Assembly: GCF_008638365.1 (NCBI RefSeq)
Contig: NZ_VWVU01000004.1
Coordinates: 62,001 to 126,000, forward strand
Direction: 5' to 3'
DNA: 64,000 nt
Source: Nocardiopsis quinghaiensis
Lineage (GTDB): Bacteria > Actinomycetota > Actinomycetes > Streptosporangiales > Streptosporangiaceae
In this document: positions 37,101 to 44,952 of the stretch, piece by piece
Layout: each line of letters begins with the position of its first letter
Numbering within the stretch: the first letter of the stretch is position 1
Notes under the pieces: model-generated
What the model saw: only the letters and a program-made list of their open reading frames with translations
What the model was told of the DNA's origin: nothing
Databases searched by the model: none
Program-made: the position numbers and the translations under genes

Positions 37101-38194
37101 GCCTCGGGTTCCTCACGGCGGTCGGCCACCAGGGCGATGACGTGGACGCCGAGGGAGGCCAGGGACGTCACGGGCGGCTCGGCCTGCAGGCCGGACAACG
37201 TGGACTGGTGCTCGCCGTCCAGGACCACGACCAGCCGCTGCGTGCCCGGCCCGGGCGCCTTGCCGCGCCGCCGCTGAAGGTCGACGGTGCGGCGCTCGAT
37301 CTCCTCCGAGAGCAGGTCGGCGACCTGGACGGTGTTCCCGGACACGAACCGGGCGGGCATCGGCCCGTCCTCGGCGTTGTCGAAGGTGTTGTGGGGCAGC
37401 CACTTCAGCCACTCCCACAGGGGACGCAGCCGGGTGTCGCGCACCACCCCGATCCGCAGGTCGTGCGGTGAGTGGAAGGTGGCCAACTGGGCGATCATCG
37501 ACCGGGCCAGAGCACGTCCGGCCTCGCGGTCGCCGACGACCGACACCACACCGAACTCGCGCAGGGGGACCACCAGCGGCATCTCGGGCACGTCCGCGTA
37601 CAGCTCGATGAGCTGGTCCGCGGCGCCCTGGCAGACGGGATCGTAGACGATCAGCGGGTTGGAGTTGTCGACCTTGAGCTTGAGCCCGCGGGCCAGCGGG
37701 CGGATCCCCGAACCCGTGCGCACGTCCAGGAAGTCGGGGTCCGAGGCGCGCCGCTCCCACCGTCGGGCACGGGAGCGTGCCGGCTCGGTGAGCAGCTTCG
37801 GATCGGGGTGGCGGAACGCGTTGTCCGCGCGTTGGGTGGCGGCGACGTCCCGGACGATCTCGCGCAGCTGGTCGAGGTAGTCGACGTAGCGTTCGCGCTG
37901 TTCGCGGATGCGCTTGCGCGGGCCGTTGTGCTGGGCGACGAACATGATGATGCCGACGACCACACTGGCCATCATGATCATCACGCCCGCGACGGCCATC
38001 AGCGGCCGGTGCCCCATGGTGATGGACATCAGCAGGGAACCGGAGCCGGTGATGATCGGCATGATGATCATCGCGCCGGAGCTCGACGCGGGCGGGTTCT
38101 CCGGCATCTGCGGTGGAGTCGCGATGACGAGCGGGGTGTTCCCGGGGGCAGTCGGGACGCTTCGAGCCGGGCGGGGGACAGGTCTCGTCGCCAC
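34169..38194 (-). CDS. eccC: Type VII secretion ATPase EccC, fused EccCa-EccCb form
   Basis: A 1341-residue FtsK/SpoIIIE-like motor: two N-terminal transmembrane helices (about 42-88), then three ATPase domains with Walker A motifs GATGSGKS (495-502), GGPQSGKS (855-862) and GDPQTGKS (1141-1148). Walker B of domain 1 is LLIIIDEF, with the catalytic Glu; domains 2 and 3 read FLMIDGW and YIVVDDM, lacking it, as in known EccC where only domain 1 is strongly active. It drives export of WXG100 proteins. GTG at 38194 follows GAAAGAGA; an upstream in-frame GTG at 38275 would add 27 residues. eccD is divergent. Confidence 0.93.
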   Translation of the reverse strand: MATRPVPRPARSVPTAPGNTPLVIATPPQMPENPPASSSGAMIIMPIITGSGSLLMSITMGHRPLMAVAGVMIMMASVVVGIIMFVAQHNGPRKRIREQRERYVDYLDQLREIVRDVAATQRADNAFRHPDPKLLTEPARSRARRWERRASDPDFLDVRTGSGIRPLARGLKLKVDNSNPLIVYDPVCQGAADQLIELYADVPEMPLVVPLREFGVVSVVGDREAGRALARSMIAQLATFHSPHDLRIGVVRDTRLRPLWEWLKWLPHNTFDNAEDGPMPARFVSGNTVQVADLLSEEIERRTVDLQRRRGKAPGPGTQRLVVVLDGEHQSTLSGLQAEPPVTSLASLGVHVIALVADRREEPEAVDLRLTVGTDGNLSEDTENPGADGDTGRTPLRGRADRASVAHLTSLARLLAPYGIAVTDSDDAMHETVGLPEILGVPDVAQLDTRRTWRRRSTGDYLRVPIGIGPSGNTVLLDLKESAFGGMGPHGLVVGATGSGKSEMLRTMVASLVVNHSPENLALLLVDFKGGATFADTDRLPHSAGLITNLADDDSLVMRFREATFGELVRRQQILKNAGNLPNLHAYEAAREDDPELEPLPHLLIIIDEFSELLTAHPDFAELFVAIGRIGRSIGVHLLLATQRLESGKIKGLESHLSYRVGLRTFSEAESREAIGVGDAYHLPPEPGSGYLKVDTSVFERFKAAMVSQPYEPPRQEEEKDEADPILPLLSYNGLAKVTGAGSLVDSLVGSLKAKEESRPQRRKRTTLQVAVDRLAASGAAPVRPVWLPPLPEALPFDSVLADLGEADDLEGQGTEPDPAECKAVIGLTDIPREQRVIPAELDFTGGEGNIVVLGGPQSGKSTLLRTAITSLAWRYPPGRVAVYAIDFGGGALQAMDELPHVAGVAGRADPERVQRILTDVSGHLDRRQRVFRKHKLDSPAALRQARAEGRLPDSVVGDLFLMIDGWSAVRDSFDAADEFLMDIATRGPSLGVHTVLTGAASSQVRSRLQALFGGRFELRLSDPMDSGIGRKAAEGIPKDTPGRGLTSEEHHTHVALPRVDGVADDEDVTDGIRDLVKRIRERWPQKAVQGVRTLPSRMELDELLKGRRSRRKELVLGMAESSLAPVTTDLDQDPHLVVFGDPQTGKSTLLRGLVRQITQRPPTELGVVMVDSRRTHLELVPEEHLLAYCTTAEQTKAVADNLAGSLKQRLPGPDVTPRQLRERSWWKGLDLYIVVDDMDMIASRSNPLAPLAPYIPQGADLGLHVIAARRTGGTARAMFEPVLQALSDMATPGVLFSGDRMEGRLANGAASKALPQGRAQLALRGRRPDLVQVGWSEPPA

Positions 38195-38344
38195 AGGGGT
38201 CTCTTTCGGTCCGCCTACGGGGGCTGGTGTCTGGGTGACTACGCTAGGAATGATCCCGCGATCCCCGCGAATCACCTAATTCGCATACTCCCGCACCCCT
38301 GGGCGGCTACTGCCCCCGACCACTACGGCAAAGGAACTGTTGGT
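38195..38344. promoter_or_regulatory. Divergent control region of eccC and eccD
   Basis: This 150-base stretch separates the two secretion genes and must hold both promoters. It is less GC-rich than its flanks near 38235-38290; no exact consensus was identified. Confidence 0.45.
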
Positions 38345-39679
38345 GTGAGTGGATACTGCCGGGTCACCGTCACCGGACCGGACCGCTGGGCTGATCTGGC
38401 TCTTCCGGGGAGCGTGCCGGTGGCCTCCCTGATGCCGCGCATCGTCGAGGTGTGCTCCTCCCAGGAGGAGGGCACCGAGCCCGCGCACTGGGAGCTGACG
38501 ACCGTCGACGGTCACCCGGTGCGGCTCGAGGAACCGCTGGAGGCCTCCGGCGTCTACGACGGCGACATCCTCATGCTGGGACGGCAGACCGCTCCGAGCC
38601 GACCCGCGCACGTGGACGACGTGCGGGGAGCCGTGGAGGACCAGGTCGACGAGACCGCGCGGATCTGGAACCCCACGACGACGCTGTCCTTCGGCCTCCT
38701 CGTGGCCGGAATCGGCCCCTTGGCGTTCCTCCTCCCGATGACGTGGCTCAGCCCCTCCGTCGGCCACCTGGGCGTGGCGAGTGCGGGGACGCTCTTCACC
38801 ATCGCCGTCATGCTGCTCGCCGCCCGGCGGCCACTGCCCGTCGTCGCCCACGTGCTGTTCGCGACCTCCTGCGCGTGGGGGGCGCTGACCGTGGTGCTCT
38901 CGGTGGGACTGGTGACCAACACGGGACTCCTCGTCCAGGCCGCGTTCGGGCTGGCGGGGGCGCTGCTCGTGGCCGGGATCGGTTGGGCGCTGCACGAGAC
39001 GGGGCTGGCCCACATCGCCGCGCTCGGCGTCGTCACCCTGACCGCGGGGGTGCTGGTGGCCGTCGGCGCCTTCACCGAACCCCTGCAGGGCGTCCGGGCC
39101 ATGGGACTGGCCCTCGCCCTGTGCGTCGGGGCGCTGCCGCGCGTGGCGATGGTGATGGGCGGGCTGTCCGGGCTCGACTACGAGGTGGGCCGCACGGGCC
39201 AGGTCGCCACGGAGCGGTTCGAGGACACCTTCACCACCAGCGACCACCTGCTGCTGGGCGTCACCCTGGGCACCGCCGTCAGCGGCGGTGCCGTGACGGT
39301 CCTGTCGGCCTTCCTGGCGGACGGGCTGCCGGACCTGCTCCTGTCCGGGCTGCTGTCCGTCCTGCTCGTGCTGCGCTCCCGGCTGTTCGACCGGATCCGG
39401 CACGTGCTGCCGCTGCGGCTGGCGGGCGTCCTCGGGCTGGGCGCCACGGGTGCGGCGGTCATCGGCGAGTACGCGGTGATGGCGCCCTGGATGCCGCTGC
39501 TGGTCCTGGCCGCGGGGATCACGCTCGGAGTCCTGAGCTGGGTGCGCCTGACCGATGTGCCCCGTGCCTCGCTGCGCCGCCTCCTGAACTGGAGCGAGGT
39601 GCTGGTGATCATCGGCATGTGCGCGGTCTTCGCGTGGGCGATGGGCCTGTTCGACCTCGTGCAGCGGATGTCCGCCTAG
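38345..39679 (+). CDS. eccD: Type VII secretion membrane protein EccD
   Basis: A 444-residue protein with an N-terminal YukD-like ubiquitin fold (about 1-85, CRVTVTGPDRWADLALPGSV then LTTVDGHPVRLEEPLEASGV-YDGDILML) followed by eleven hydrophobic helices. This is the standard EccD topology; dimers of it form the pore region of the ESX inner-membrane complex. GTG at 38345 lies eight bases after AAAGGA and matches the beginning of the ubiquitin fold. It is transcribed away from eccC. Confidence 0.88.
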   Translation: MSGYCRVTVTGPDRWADLALPGSVPVASLMPRIVEVCSSQEEGTEPAHWELTTVDGHPVRLEEPLEASGVYDGDILMLGRQTAPSRPAHVDDVRGAVEDQVDETARIWNPTTTLSFGLLVAGIGPLAFLLPMTWLSPSVGHLGVASAGTLFTIAVMLLAARRPLPVVAHVLFATSCAWGALTVVLSVGLVTNTGLLVQAAFGLAGALLVAGIGWALHETGLAHIAALGVVTLTAGVLVAVGAFTEPLQGVRAMGLALALCVGALPRVAMVMGGLSGLDYEVGRTGQVATERFEDTFTTSDHLLLGVTLGTAVSGGAVTVLSAFLADGLPDLLLSGLLSVLLVLRSRLFDRIRHVLPLRLAGVLGLGATGAAVIGEYAVMAPWMPLLVLAAGITLGVLSWVRLTDVPRASLRRLLNWSEVLVIIGMCAVFAWAMGLFDLVQRMSA

Positions 39680-39782
39680 TACCGGCGGTGCTCCCGCCCA
39701 CGCGTTCCGGAGCGATCGTGGTCCCTGAGGAGGGTGCCACGGGGACGGCCGGACTGGTCCGAACGCCGCCCCGGAGGCCCGG

Positions 39783-40235
39783 TCAGCCGGAGCGCTCCTC
39801 CCCGCGCGCCCTCTCCCGGGCGGCCCGGTCGCGGCGACGGCGCGCCCCGCGCACCGAGACGCCCACGATGCGGGTGGCCGCGGCGGCCGCGACCACGGCC
39901 AGGGGGATGGCGAGCATCGTGGCCGGCTGCCGGACGGCCTGGAACCGGGTCCCGTCGCGGTCGAGCACCAGGAAGCCCGCGGGCCGGACCCGGACGAAAC
40001 CCGTGCCCCCGGCGCCGTCCCCGCCGGACCGGGGGAACAGGTGGCCGGTGCCCCCGCCCATGAGGGTCAGCGCGGTGACCCGGGCCACGGGCACGACCGT
40101 GGTGCCGCCGGAGACCACGGGGTCGCCGAACACCGACGCGGACCGTGCCGACGCACCGGTGTTCTCGACCATCCTGACCAGAGCGGACACGGCGGTACTG
40201 CGGCGGTCGAGGCGGTGGGGAGCGGTGCCTGGCAT
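39783..40235 (-). CDS. GerW family sporulation protein
   Basis: A 150-residue protein with the GerW/YtfJ core: RSASVFGDPVVSGGTTVVPVARVTA, then a glycine-rich loop and GFVRVRPAGFLVLDRDGTRF. In Bacillus YtfJ acts in spore germination; actinobacterial members are abundant in spore formers. A C-terminal hydrophobic segment (about 108-125) with a basic tail suggests membrane association. ATG at 40235 follows GGAGGG at good spacing. It is convergent with eccD and has no obvious tie to secretion. Confidence 0.85.
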   Translation of the reverse strand: MPGTAPHRLDRRSTAVSALVRMVENTGASARSASVFGDPVVSGGTTVVPVARVTALTLMGGGTGHLFPRSGGDGAGGTGFVRVRPAGFLVLDRDGTRFQAVRQPATMLAIPLAVVAAAAATRIVGVSVRGARRRRDRAARERARGEERSG

Positions 40236-40389
40236 GGTGGGATCCCTCCGGGGACGGACACGGGACTCCACGCTATAGCGCGGACGCGGCGCCTCGGGGC
40301 AGCCGTGGCCTCCGGCGCGTTCCGGCACCGTGCCGTCTCCTGTCGTCCGGGGCCGGGTCCCGCGCGCCGCGCGGAGGGTGCGCTCCGGA

Positions 40390-41613
40390 TCAGCCGGTGA
40401 GCACGTTGAGCAGGGACAGGTCCGTGTCGTAGACCGCGATGTCGCCCGTTCCCGTCCGCAGGCCCGCCACCCGTGAGCCGTCCCCGGACAGGGCCATGGG
40501 GAACACGCGTGGCAGGTCCGGGCCCAGGGCCACCTCGGTCGCCGCACCGTACTCCCACGCCACCATGTCGCCGGTGTCGCTGACGGGGTTCAGGCGGGCC
40601 GCGAACACCCGGCCGCTCGCGGCGCTGTAGGCGACGTCCACGAGGACTCCCCCGTCGGTGTCGGGGACGTACTCGCGCCTGACCTCCTCGGTGCCCGGAT
40701 CCACCAGGAGCACCCTGCCGGAGCGGATGAGCAGCACGCCCGAGCCGTCCGGGAGGAGGTCGAACGCGTCCGCGCCCACACCCGCGCGGTCCAGGACCAG
40801 GCCCGTCGGGGAGCGGAGGCCGGTATTCCACACGGTGACCCCGCCGCCGTCCTCGCCGCCCGCCACCACGCCGCCGTCGAGCGAGTACCGGATCGAGCCC
40901 AGTGTGGCGGAGCCGGACAGCCGGTCCTCCAGCTCCCAGGCTCCGGTGTCGTACAGGTGCAGGAGCCGGCCCTCGGGGTCGCTCTGCACGCCCACCGCGA
41001 GCGAGGAGCCGTCCGGGCTGAAGGTGACGGACCGTACGACCCGGTCCTCGGCGACGGTCTTCCTCCCGCCGGTCGCCAGGTCGACGACGACGGCGCCGTG
41101 CAGGGTGCCGTAGGCGAGCATGCACCCGTCGGGGCTGAACGCCGCGGGGGTCGGCGGCACGGCGGAGGACTCGTGGTCGATCCGGGCGAGGGCCCGTGAC
41201 TCCCGCCAGTCCCACAGGGTCACCGTGTCGATCTGGGAGACGGCCAGGACGGAGCCGTCCGGGGAGAAGGACAGCCTGAGGGGGACGTCGTCGGAGAAGG
41301 TGACCTGGGGGTCGTCCGACGGCGAGAGGCGGTCGGAGAAGGTGTGCGCGGACGCGGAGCAGCCTTCGTGGCCGGTGTCCGCCGTTCCCGCCGGGCCCAG
41401 GGGCGGGGCGGTGAAGGCGTACAGGCCCGCGCCCGCGAGGAGGACCGCCACGCCGACGAGAGCGGCCGCGCGCACCAGGGTGCGGCGTCCCCGCCGGAGC
41501 CCTGAGCCGGCGGAGGGCGCGCCGGAGCCGTTCGGTACGCCGCCGGGGCCGGGGTGGGCGCTGAGACGGAAGCCCCCGGGGCCGATGGGTTCGCCGGGGT
41601 TGAGGGGGCGCAT
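40390..41613 (-). CDS. Membrane-anchored WD40-like beta-propeller protein
   Basis: A 407-residue protein: a 45-residue cytoplasmic head, one transmembrane helix (about 47-68) and an extracytoplasmic propeller with repeats such as LRLSFSPDGSVLAVSQIDTV, AAFSPDGCMLAYGTLHG, VTFSPDGSSLAVGVQ and ALSGDGSRVAGLRTG. The head, MRPLNPGEPIGPGGFRLSAH-PGPGG, looks like the start of an actinomycete Ser/Thr kinase with its glycine loop, but no kinase domain follows. Kinase-WD40 fusions are common in this group, so this may be a derivative that lost the catalytic domain. No enzyme motif is visible. Confidence 0.75.
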   Translation of the reverse strand: MRPLNPGEPIGPGGFRLSAHPGPGGVPNGSGAPSAGSGLRRGRRTLVRAAALVGVAVLLAGAGLYAFTAPPLGPAGTADTGHEGCSASAHTFSDRLSPSDDPQVTFSDDVPLRLSFSPDGSVLAVSQIDTVTLWDWRESRALARIDHESSAVPPTPAAFSPDGCMLAYGTLHGAVVVDLATGGRKTVAEDRVVRSVTFSPDGSSLAVGVQSDPEGRLLHLYDTGAWELEDRLSGSATLGSIRYSLDGGVVAGGEDGGGVTVWNTGLRSPTGLVLDRAGVGADAFDLLPDGSGVLLIRSGRVLLVDPGTEEVRREYVPDTDGGVLVDVAYSAASGRVFAARLNPVSDTGDMVAWEYGAATEVALGPDLPRVFPMALSGDGSRVAGLRTGTGDIAVYDTDLSLLNVLTG

Positions 41614-42042
41614 GGGTCCTCTGAGGTGGTTCAGGGGGTGATCGAGGACGGCCCGCCGGGGTTCGGGCCGGTGCGTGTGCCCGGAGCTGTGTCAGCAGTC
41701 ACCGTAACCCGTGGGCGCTCCGCGTGGGGCACGATCGTGGACGGCCCGGAGGGGTTGTATGCCCGTCTGTGGGGTTTTGATGCCGTAGGTCGGAAGATCT
41801 GTTCCGACGGATGCCCGCTCCTCCGCCTCCGCGTCGAGCGGAGCCCGTGACGCGACGCGCCCGTGCCGCGGGCCGTCTTCCCGGTGGCGCGAGGGGTGCG
41901 AGGGGCGCGGGGACCGGGACGGTGTTCGTGCGTCACCGGTCGGAGGAGTGCCGCCCAGCCTGTGCGGGGGCGGCTGGCGGGAGGTGCCGGGCGGGGGACG
42001 CCCGGCGCGGTACGGACCTTCTCCCGTCGCCGGTACGGAACC

Positions 42043-42080
42043 CGGGCGGAGGGCCGGGACGCGGGCGGAGGGCCGGGACG
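42043..42080. repeat. 19-base tandem repeat in a gene-free stretch
   Basis: Two exact 19-base units (42043-42061, 42062-42080) and a partial third lie in the 522-base gap 41614-42135, which otherwise shows no gene. They are G-rich and probably arose by slippage. Confidence 0.7.
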
Positions 42081-42135
42081 CGGGCGGGAGTCGTCGCCGG
42101 TGCCCCGGAGCCGGCTCAGGGGCACCGGGAAGGCG

Positions 42136-42525
42136 TCAGGCGGCGACCGTGTGGTCGAGGAGGGATCCGTGTCCGTACACCGGCTCCGGTCCCCGTGCGA
42201 AGGGGTTGAGGAGCTCCGCCGCGCCGACGGGGTCGCTCGCGGGGTGGGAGACGGGGCCGCCGTGGAACAGGTCGTTCCAGAAGAAGCGGCCGTCGCGGCA
42301 CCAGACGTTGACATCGCGCTGGACCGAGACGACGGCCAGTTCCGAGGTACCCGACCAGTAGAACTGGCGAGGAGTCAGGGAGGCGAGTTCGCTCAGCAGT
42401 GCCGTGATCGCGCGCTCGGCGCAGAAGGAGTGGCGAGGCTTGTGCTTGATTCGCCTGGCGAGGGCCGACTTCGCCCGGGAGGCCCGGGGGTTGTTCAGGC
42501 GCCAGTGACTCAAGGTCGTCTCCAT
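42136..42525 (-). CDS. Unrecognised 129-residue protein
   Basis: A soluble, basic-headed protein with no family recognised. The first 50 residues are Arg/Lys-rich (SRAKSALARRIKHKPRH), the middle has SELASLTPRQFYWSGTSELAVV and VWCRDGRFFWNDLFHGGP, aromatic and mostly beta. The composition is natural protein-like, unlike shadow frames. It is preceded by an AT-rich upstream region, which supports a real promoter. No operon partner is close. Confidence 0.5.
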   Translation of the reverse strand: METTLSHWRLNNPRASRAKSALARRIKHKPRHSFCAERAITALLSELASLTPRQFYWSGTSELAVVSVQRDVNVWCRDGRFFWNDLFHGGPVSHPASDPVGAAELLNPFARGPEPVYGHGSLLDHTVAA

Positions 42526-43076
42526 TGGTCTAGGTTGCCGCGGTGGTGACTGTGCCGCATGTGCGGCCACGTCGCCGCGGTCGAGGTGCACCGCCAGTTG
42601 GCGGATTCCCTCCACAAAGTTGGTGAGGCCCGAACGATGTCGTTACCTCGTAGTTATTCTTTGCGCTCCGGATGCTAGCAGCAACTGACCCCCGGTAGTC
42701 GAGGCTTCTTGGGGTGACCAATATCACATTTAACGAAACCATATCAACTGCGCATCTCCAAGAACCACCAGGTCAGCGTGTGTATTTCGTTCGCGTGTTC
42801 GCCTGGGGAGTGCTGGGGAAAACATGTCCGCTTGCATTCGGGATGTCGTGAGTCTCACCTGTTTTGACGACTCTTGGCTTATTTTGTATCGCTCTGTGTG
42901 ACTCTGTGCAGGTTACGCAGCCTTGACCCGGCCAAACATGGGCTTTGCCGGACCCGTGCCCTGCTGTGCCACCGGTGCTCCGTCCGGTCTCCCCGCCCCT
43001 CCCGCCCCGGTGTATGAGGCGGTCCGCTGCTTGGAGGACACTGGAGAGGTCGTACGAAACGGAGAGAAGTCGCCCA
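42526..43076. other. AT-enriched intergenic region
   Basis: This 551-base gap contains the least GC-rich DNA in the first 45 kb (about 42640-42910), with motifs such as ATATCACATTTAACG and TTATTTTGTATCG. It separates the divergent 129-residue gene and MFS gene and probably contains both promoters. No RNA gene was recognised. The base composition suggests either a strong regulatory region or a scar of acquired DNA. Confidence 0.5.
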
Positions 43077-44363
43077 GTGGCACAGACCGAAACATCCGGT
43101 GACAGGACTACCGAGTCCGGGAACGCCGCTCCCGCCGAGCCCGGGGGCGGTGCCCGCGCCTGGCTCGTATGGGCCGTCGCCGTGGGCGGGTACTTCCTGG
43201 CGATGCTGCACCGCAACGGCCTCGGCGTGGCCGCCCTGGAGGCCCAGGCGCGCTTCGACGTCGGCCCCGCGCTGCTGTCCCTGCTGCCGATGCTGCAACT
43301 CCTGGTGTACGTGCTCCTCCAGGTACCCGCCGGGCTGCTCGCCGACCGGCTGGGTCCGCGCTACACGCTCGTCATGGGCATGGTGGCGATGGCGGTCGGG
43401 TCGTGCCTGTTCGCGCTGGCCCCCGGCATCGAGGTGGCGGTGGCCGGCCGGTTCCTCATCGGACTCGGCGACGCCCTGGTGTTCCTCAACGTCATCCGGT
43501 TGGCCGCTCTGTGGTTCCCGCGTGCGCGCTACGCCCTCATCAGCGGGCTCACCGGTGTGGTCGGCGGGACCGGGCAGGTGGCCAGTGCCGCGCCGCTGGC
43601 GTGGGCCCTGGGCGGGATCGGCTGGGTGGCCGCGTTCCTGACCACCGCGGCTCTGACCGCGCTGATGGCCCTCCTGATGCTGGTGGTCGTGCGCGACCGG
43701 CCGACCGGTGCGGCGGGGCGGTCCACGGTCGCCGACCCGATCTCGGTGTGGGCCGCGCTCAAGGAGGCGCTGCGCACACGCGGTCCGCTGATCGGCATGG
43801 CCCACCACGCGGCCGTCATGGCGCCGTTCACGATGATGATGGTGCTGTGGGGCTACCCGTTCCTCGTGGGCGGCCTGGGACTGCCCGAGGGCACGGCCGC
43901 CCTCACCCTCACGGCGCTGGCCGCGGGCGGGCTGTGGCTGGCTCCGGTGGCGGGTATCGTGATCGGCCGCAGTCCCGGTGTGCGCCGGGGGCTGGCCCTC
44001 ACGCTGGGAACGGTGCTGAGCCTGGGCTGGCTGCTGCTGGTGGTGTGGCCCGGCGGAGCCCCCGTGGCCCTGGGACTGACGGTGATGGCGGTCAGCGCGA
44101 TGGGGCAGACCCTGGCGCCGACGATCTCCTTCGACTTCGCGCGCGACGGCATCCCCGCGAGCCGGACCGGGGTCGCCTCCGGGCTGGTGAACATGAGCGG
44201 CTTCACCACCGCCGTGGTGTGCACCGTGGCGGCCGGTACGATCCTGCAGGCGCTGCCGGACGAGCCGGAGTCGTACCAGCTGGCGTTCGTGCCGATGTGC
44301 GTGACGACGGCGTGCGCGACCGCGGTGCTCTACCTCTTCATCCTGCGACGCTCCCGCACGTAG
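43077..44363 (+). CDS. Major facilitator superfamily transporter
   Basis: A 428-residue protein with twelve hydrophobic helices. Motif A is visible as GLLADRLGPRYTLVMG between helices 2 and 3, and the second half repeats the plan. It belongs to the D-xylose/glycerol-like or nitrate-like MFS groups only in a general way; the substrate is unknown. GTG at 43077 follows GGAGAG. The head (SGDRTTESGNAAPAEPGGG) is disordered. It is not in an evident operon. Confidence 0.85.
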   Translation: MAQTETSGDRTTESGNAAPAEPGGGARAWLVWAVAVGGYFLAMLHRNGLGVAALEAQARFDVGPALLSLLPMLQLLVYVLLQVPAGLLADRLGPRYTLVMGMVAMAVGSCLFALAPGIEVAVAGRFLIGLGDALVFLNVIRLAALWFPRARYALISGLTGVVGGTGQVASAAPLAWALGGIGWVAAFLTTAALTALMALLMLVVVRDRPTGAAGRSTVADPISVWAALKEALRTRGPLIGMAHHAAVMAPFTMMMVLWGYPFLVGGLGLPEGTAALTLTALAAGGLWLAPVAGIVIGRSPGVRRGLALTLGTVLSLGWLLLVVWPGGAPVALGLTVMAVSAMGQTLAPTISFDFARDGIPASRTGVASGLVNMSGFTTAVVCTVAAGTILQALPDEPESYQLAFVPMCVTTACATAVLYLFILRRSRT

Positions 44364-44469
44364 CGCGGAGGGCTCCGGGGGCTCCGGTCCGCGCCGGACC
44401 GCGGGACCGCCGGATCCGGACCGCGGCGGCCCCCTTGTGTCTTCTCCGGCCGCGTGGGACTTTCTCCGT

Positions 44470-44910
44470 ATGAGGTGGAGTCCGGAGCAGGCGAGGGAGA
44501 GGTTCGCGAGGAGCCGCGTCGCCAGACTGGCCACGGTGGACGACGACGGGCAGCCCCACCTGGTGCCCGTGGTGTTCGCGGCCTACGACAACACGGTCGC
44601 GATCCCCGTGGACCACAAGCCCAAGGCCACGTACAGGCTCAAGCGGGTGCGCAACATCGAGGGCGACCCCCGGGTGTCACTGCTCGCCGACGAGTACAGC
44701 GACGACTGGGACCGGCTGTGGTGGGCCCGGGCGGACGGCGAGGCGCTGGTCCAGCACTCGGGTCCCGCCTGGGACGAGGCCCGGGAACGGCTCGCCGAAC
44801 GGTACTCCCAGTACCGTGCCGAGCCGCCCGGGGAGGCGATCATCCTGGTCGAGATCCACCGCTGGGCGGGATGGTCGATGCGTGAGGCGGCCGACCGGCC
44901 GGACCGGTGA
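44470..44910 (+). CDS. PPOX-class F420-dependent oxidoreductase-like protein
   Basis: A 146-residue split-barrel flavoprotein: SRVARLATVDDDGQPHLVPVVFA, VDHKPKATYRLKRVRNIE and WARADGEALV match the TIGR03668 group of F420-binding PPOX proteins. These reduce or oxidise small molecules with the deazaflavin F420, typical for actinobacteria. The internal ATG at 44470 gives the canonical N terminus MRWSPEQARERF; the longer upstream frame is disregarded. No operon partner. Confidence 0.83.
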   Translation: MRWSPEQARERFARSRVARLATVDDDGQPHLVPVVFAAYDNTVAIPVDHKPKATYRLKRVRNIEGDPRVSLLADEYSDDWDRLWWARADGEALVQHSGPAWDEARERLAERYSQYRAEPPGEAIILVEIHRWAGWSMREAADRPDR

Positions 44911-44952
44911 CCCGGGACGGGCGGGAGGCGGTCCGGCGGGCGATCCGTGCGG

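Noticed and set aside
35213..37471. A 752-codon rightward open frame inside eccC
   Set aside because: Lies wholly within the well-supported eccC gene and shows only codon-bias artefacts.
42043..42085. 19-base tandem repeats considered as regulatory iterons
   Set aside because: Only two full copies, no replication or plasmid gene nearby, and composition matches local low-complexity GC runs.
41811..42209. Open frames in the gap after the beta-propeller gene
   Set aside because: Several overlapping frames on both strands all show Arg/Gly/Pro bias typical of high-GC noise; none has a family feature.
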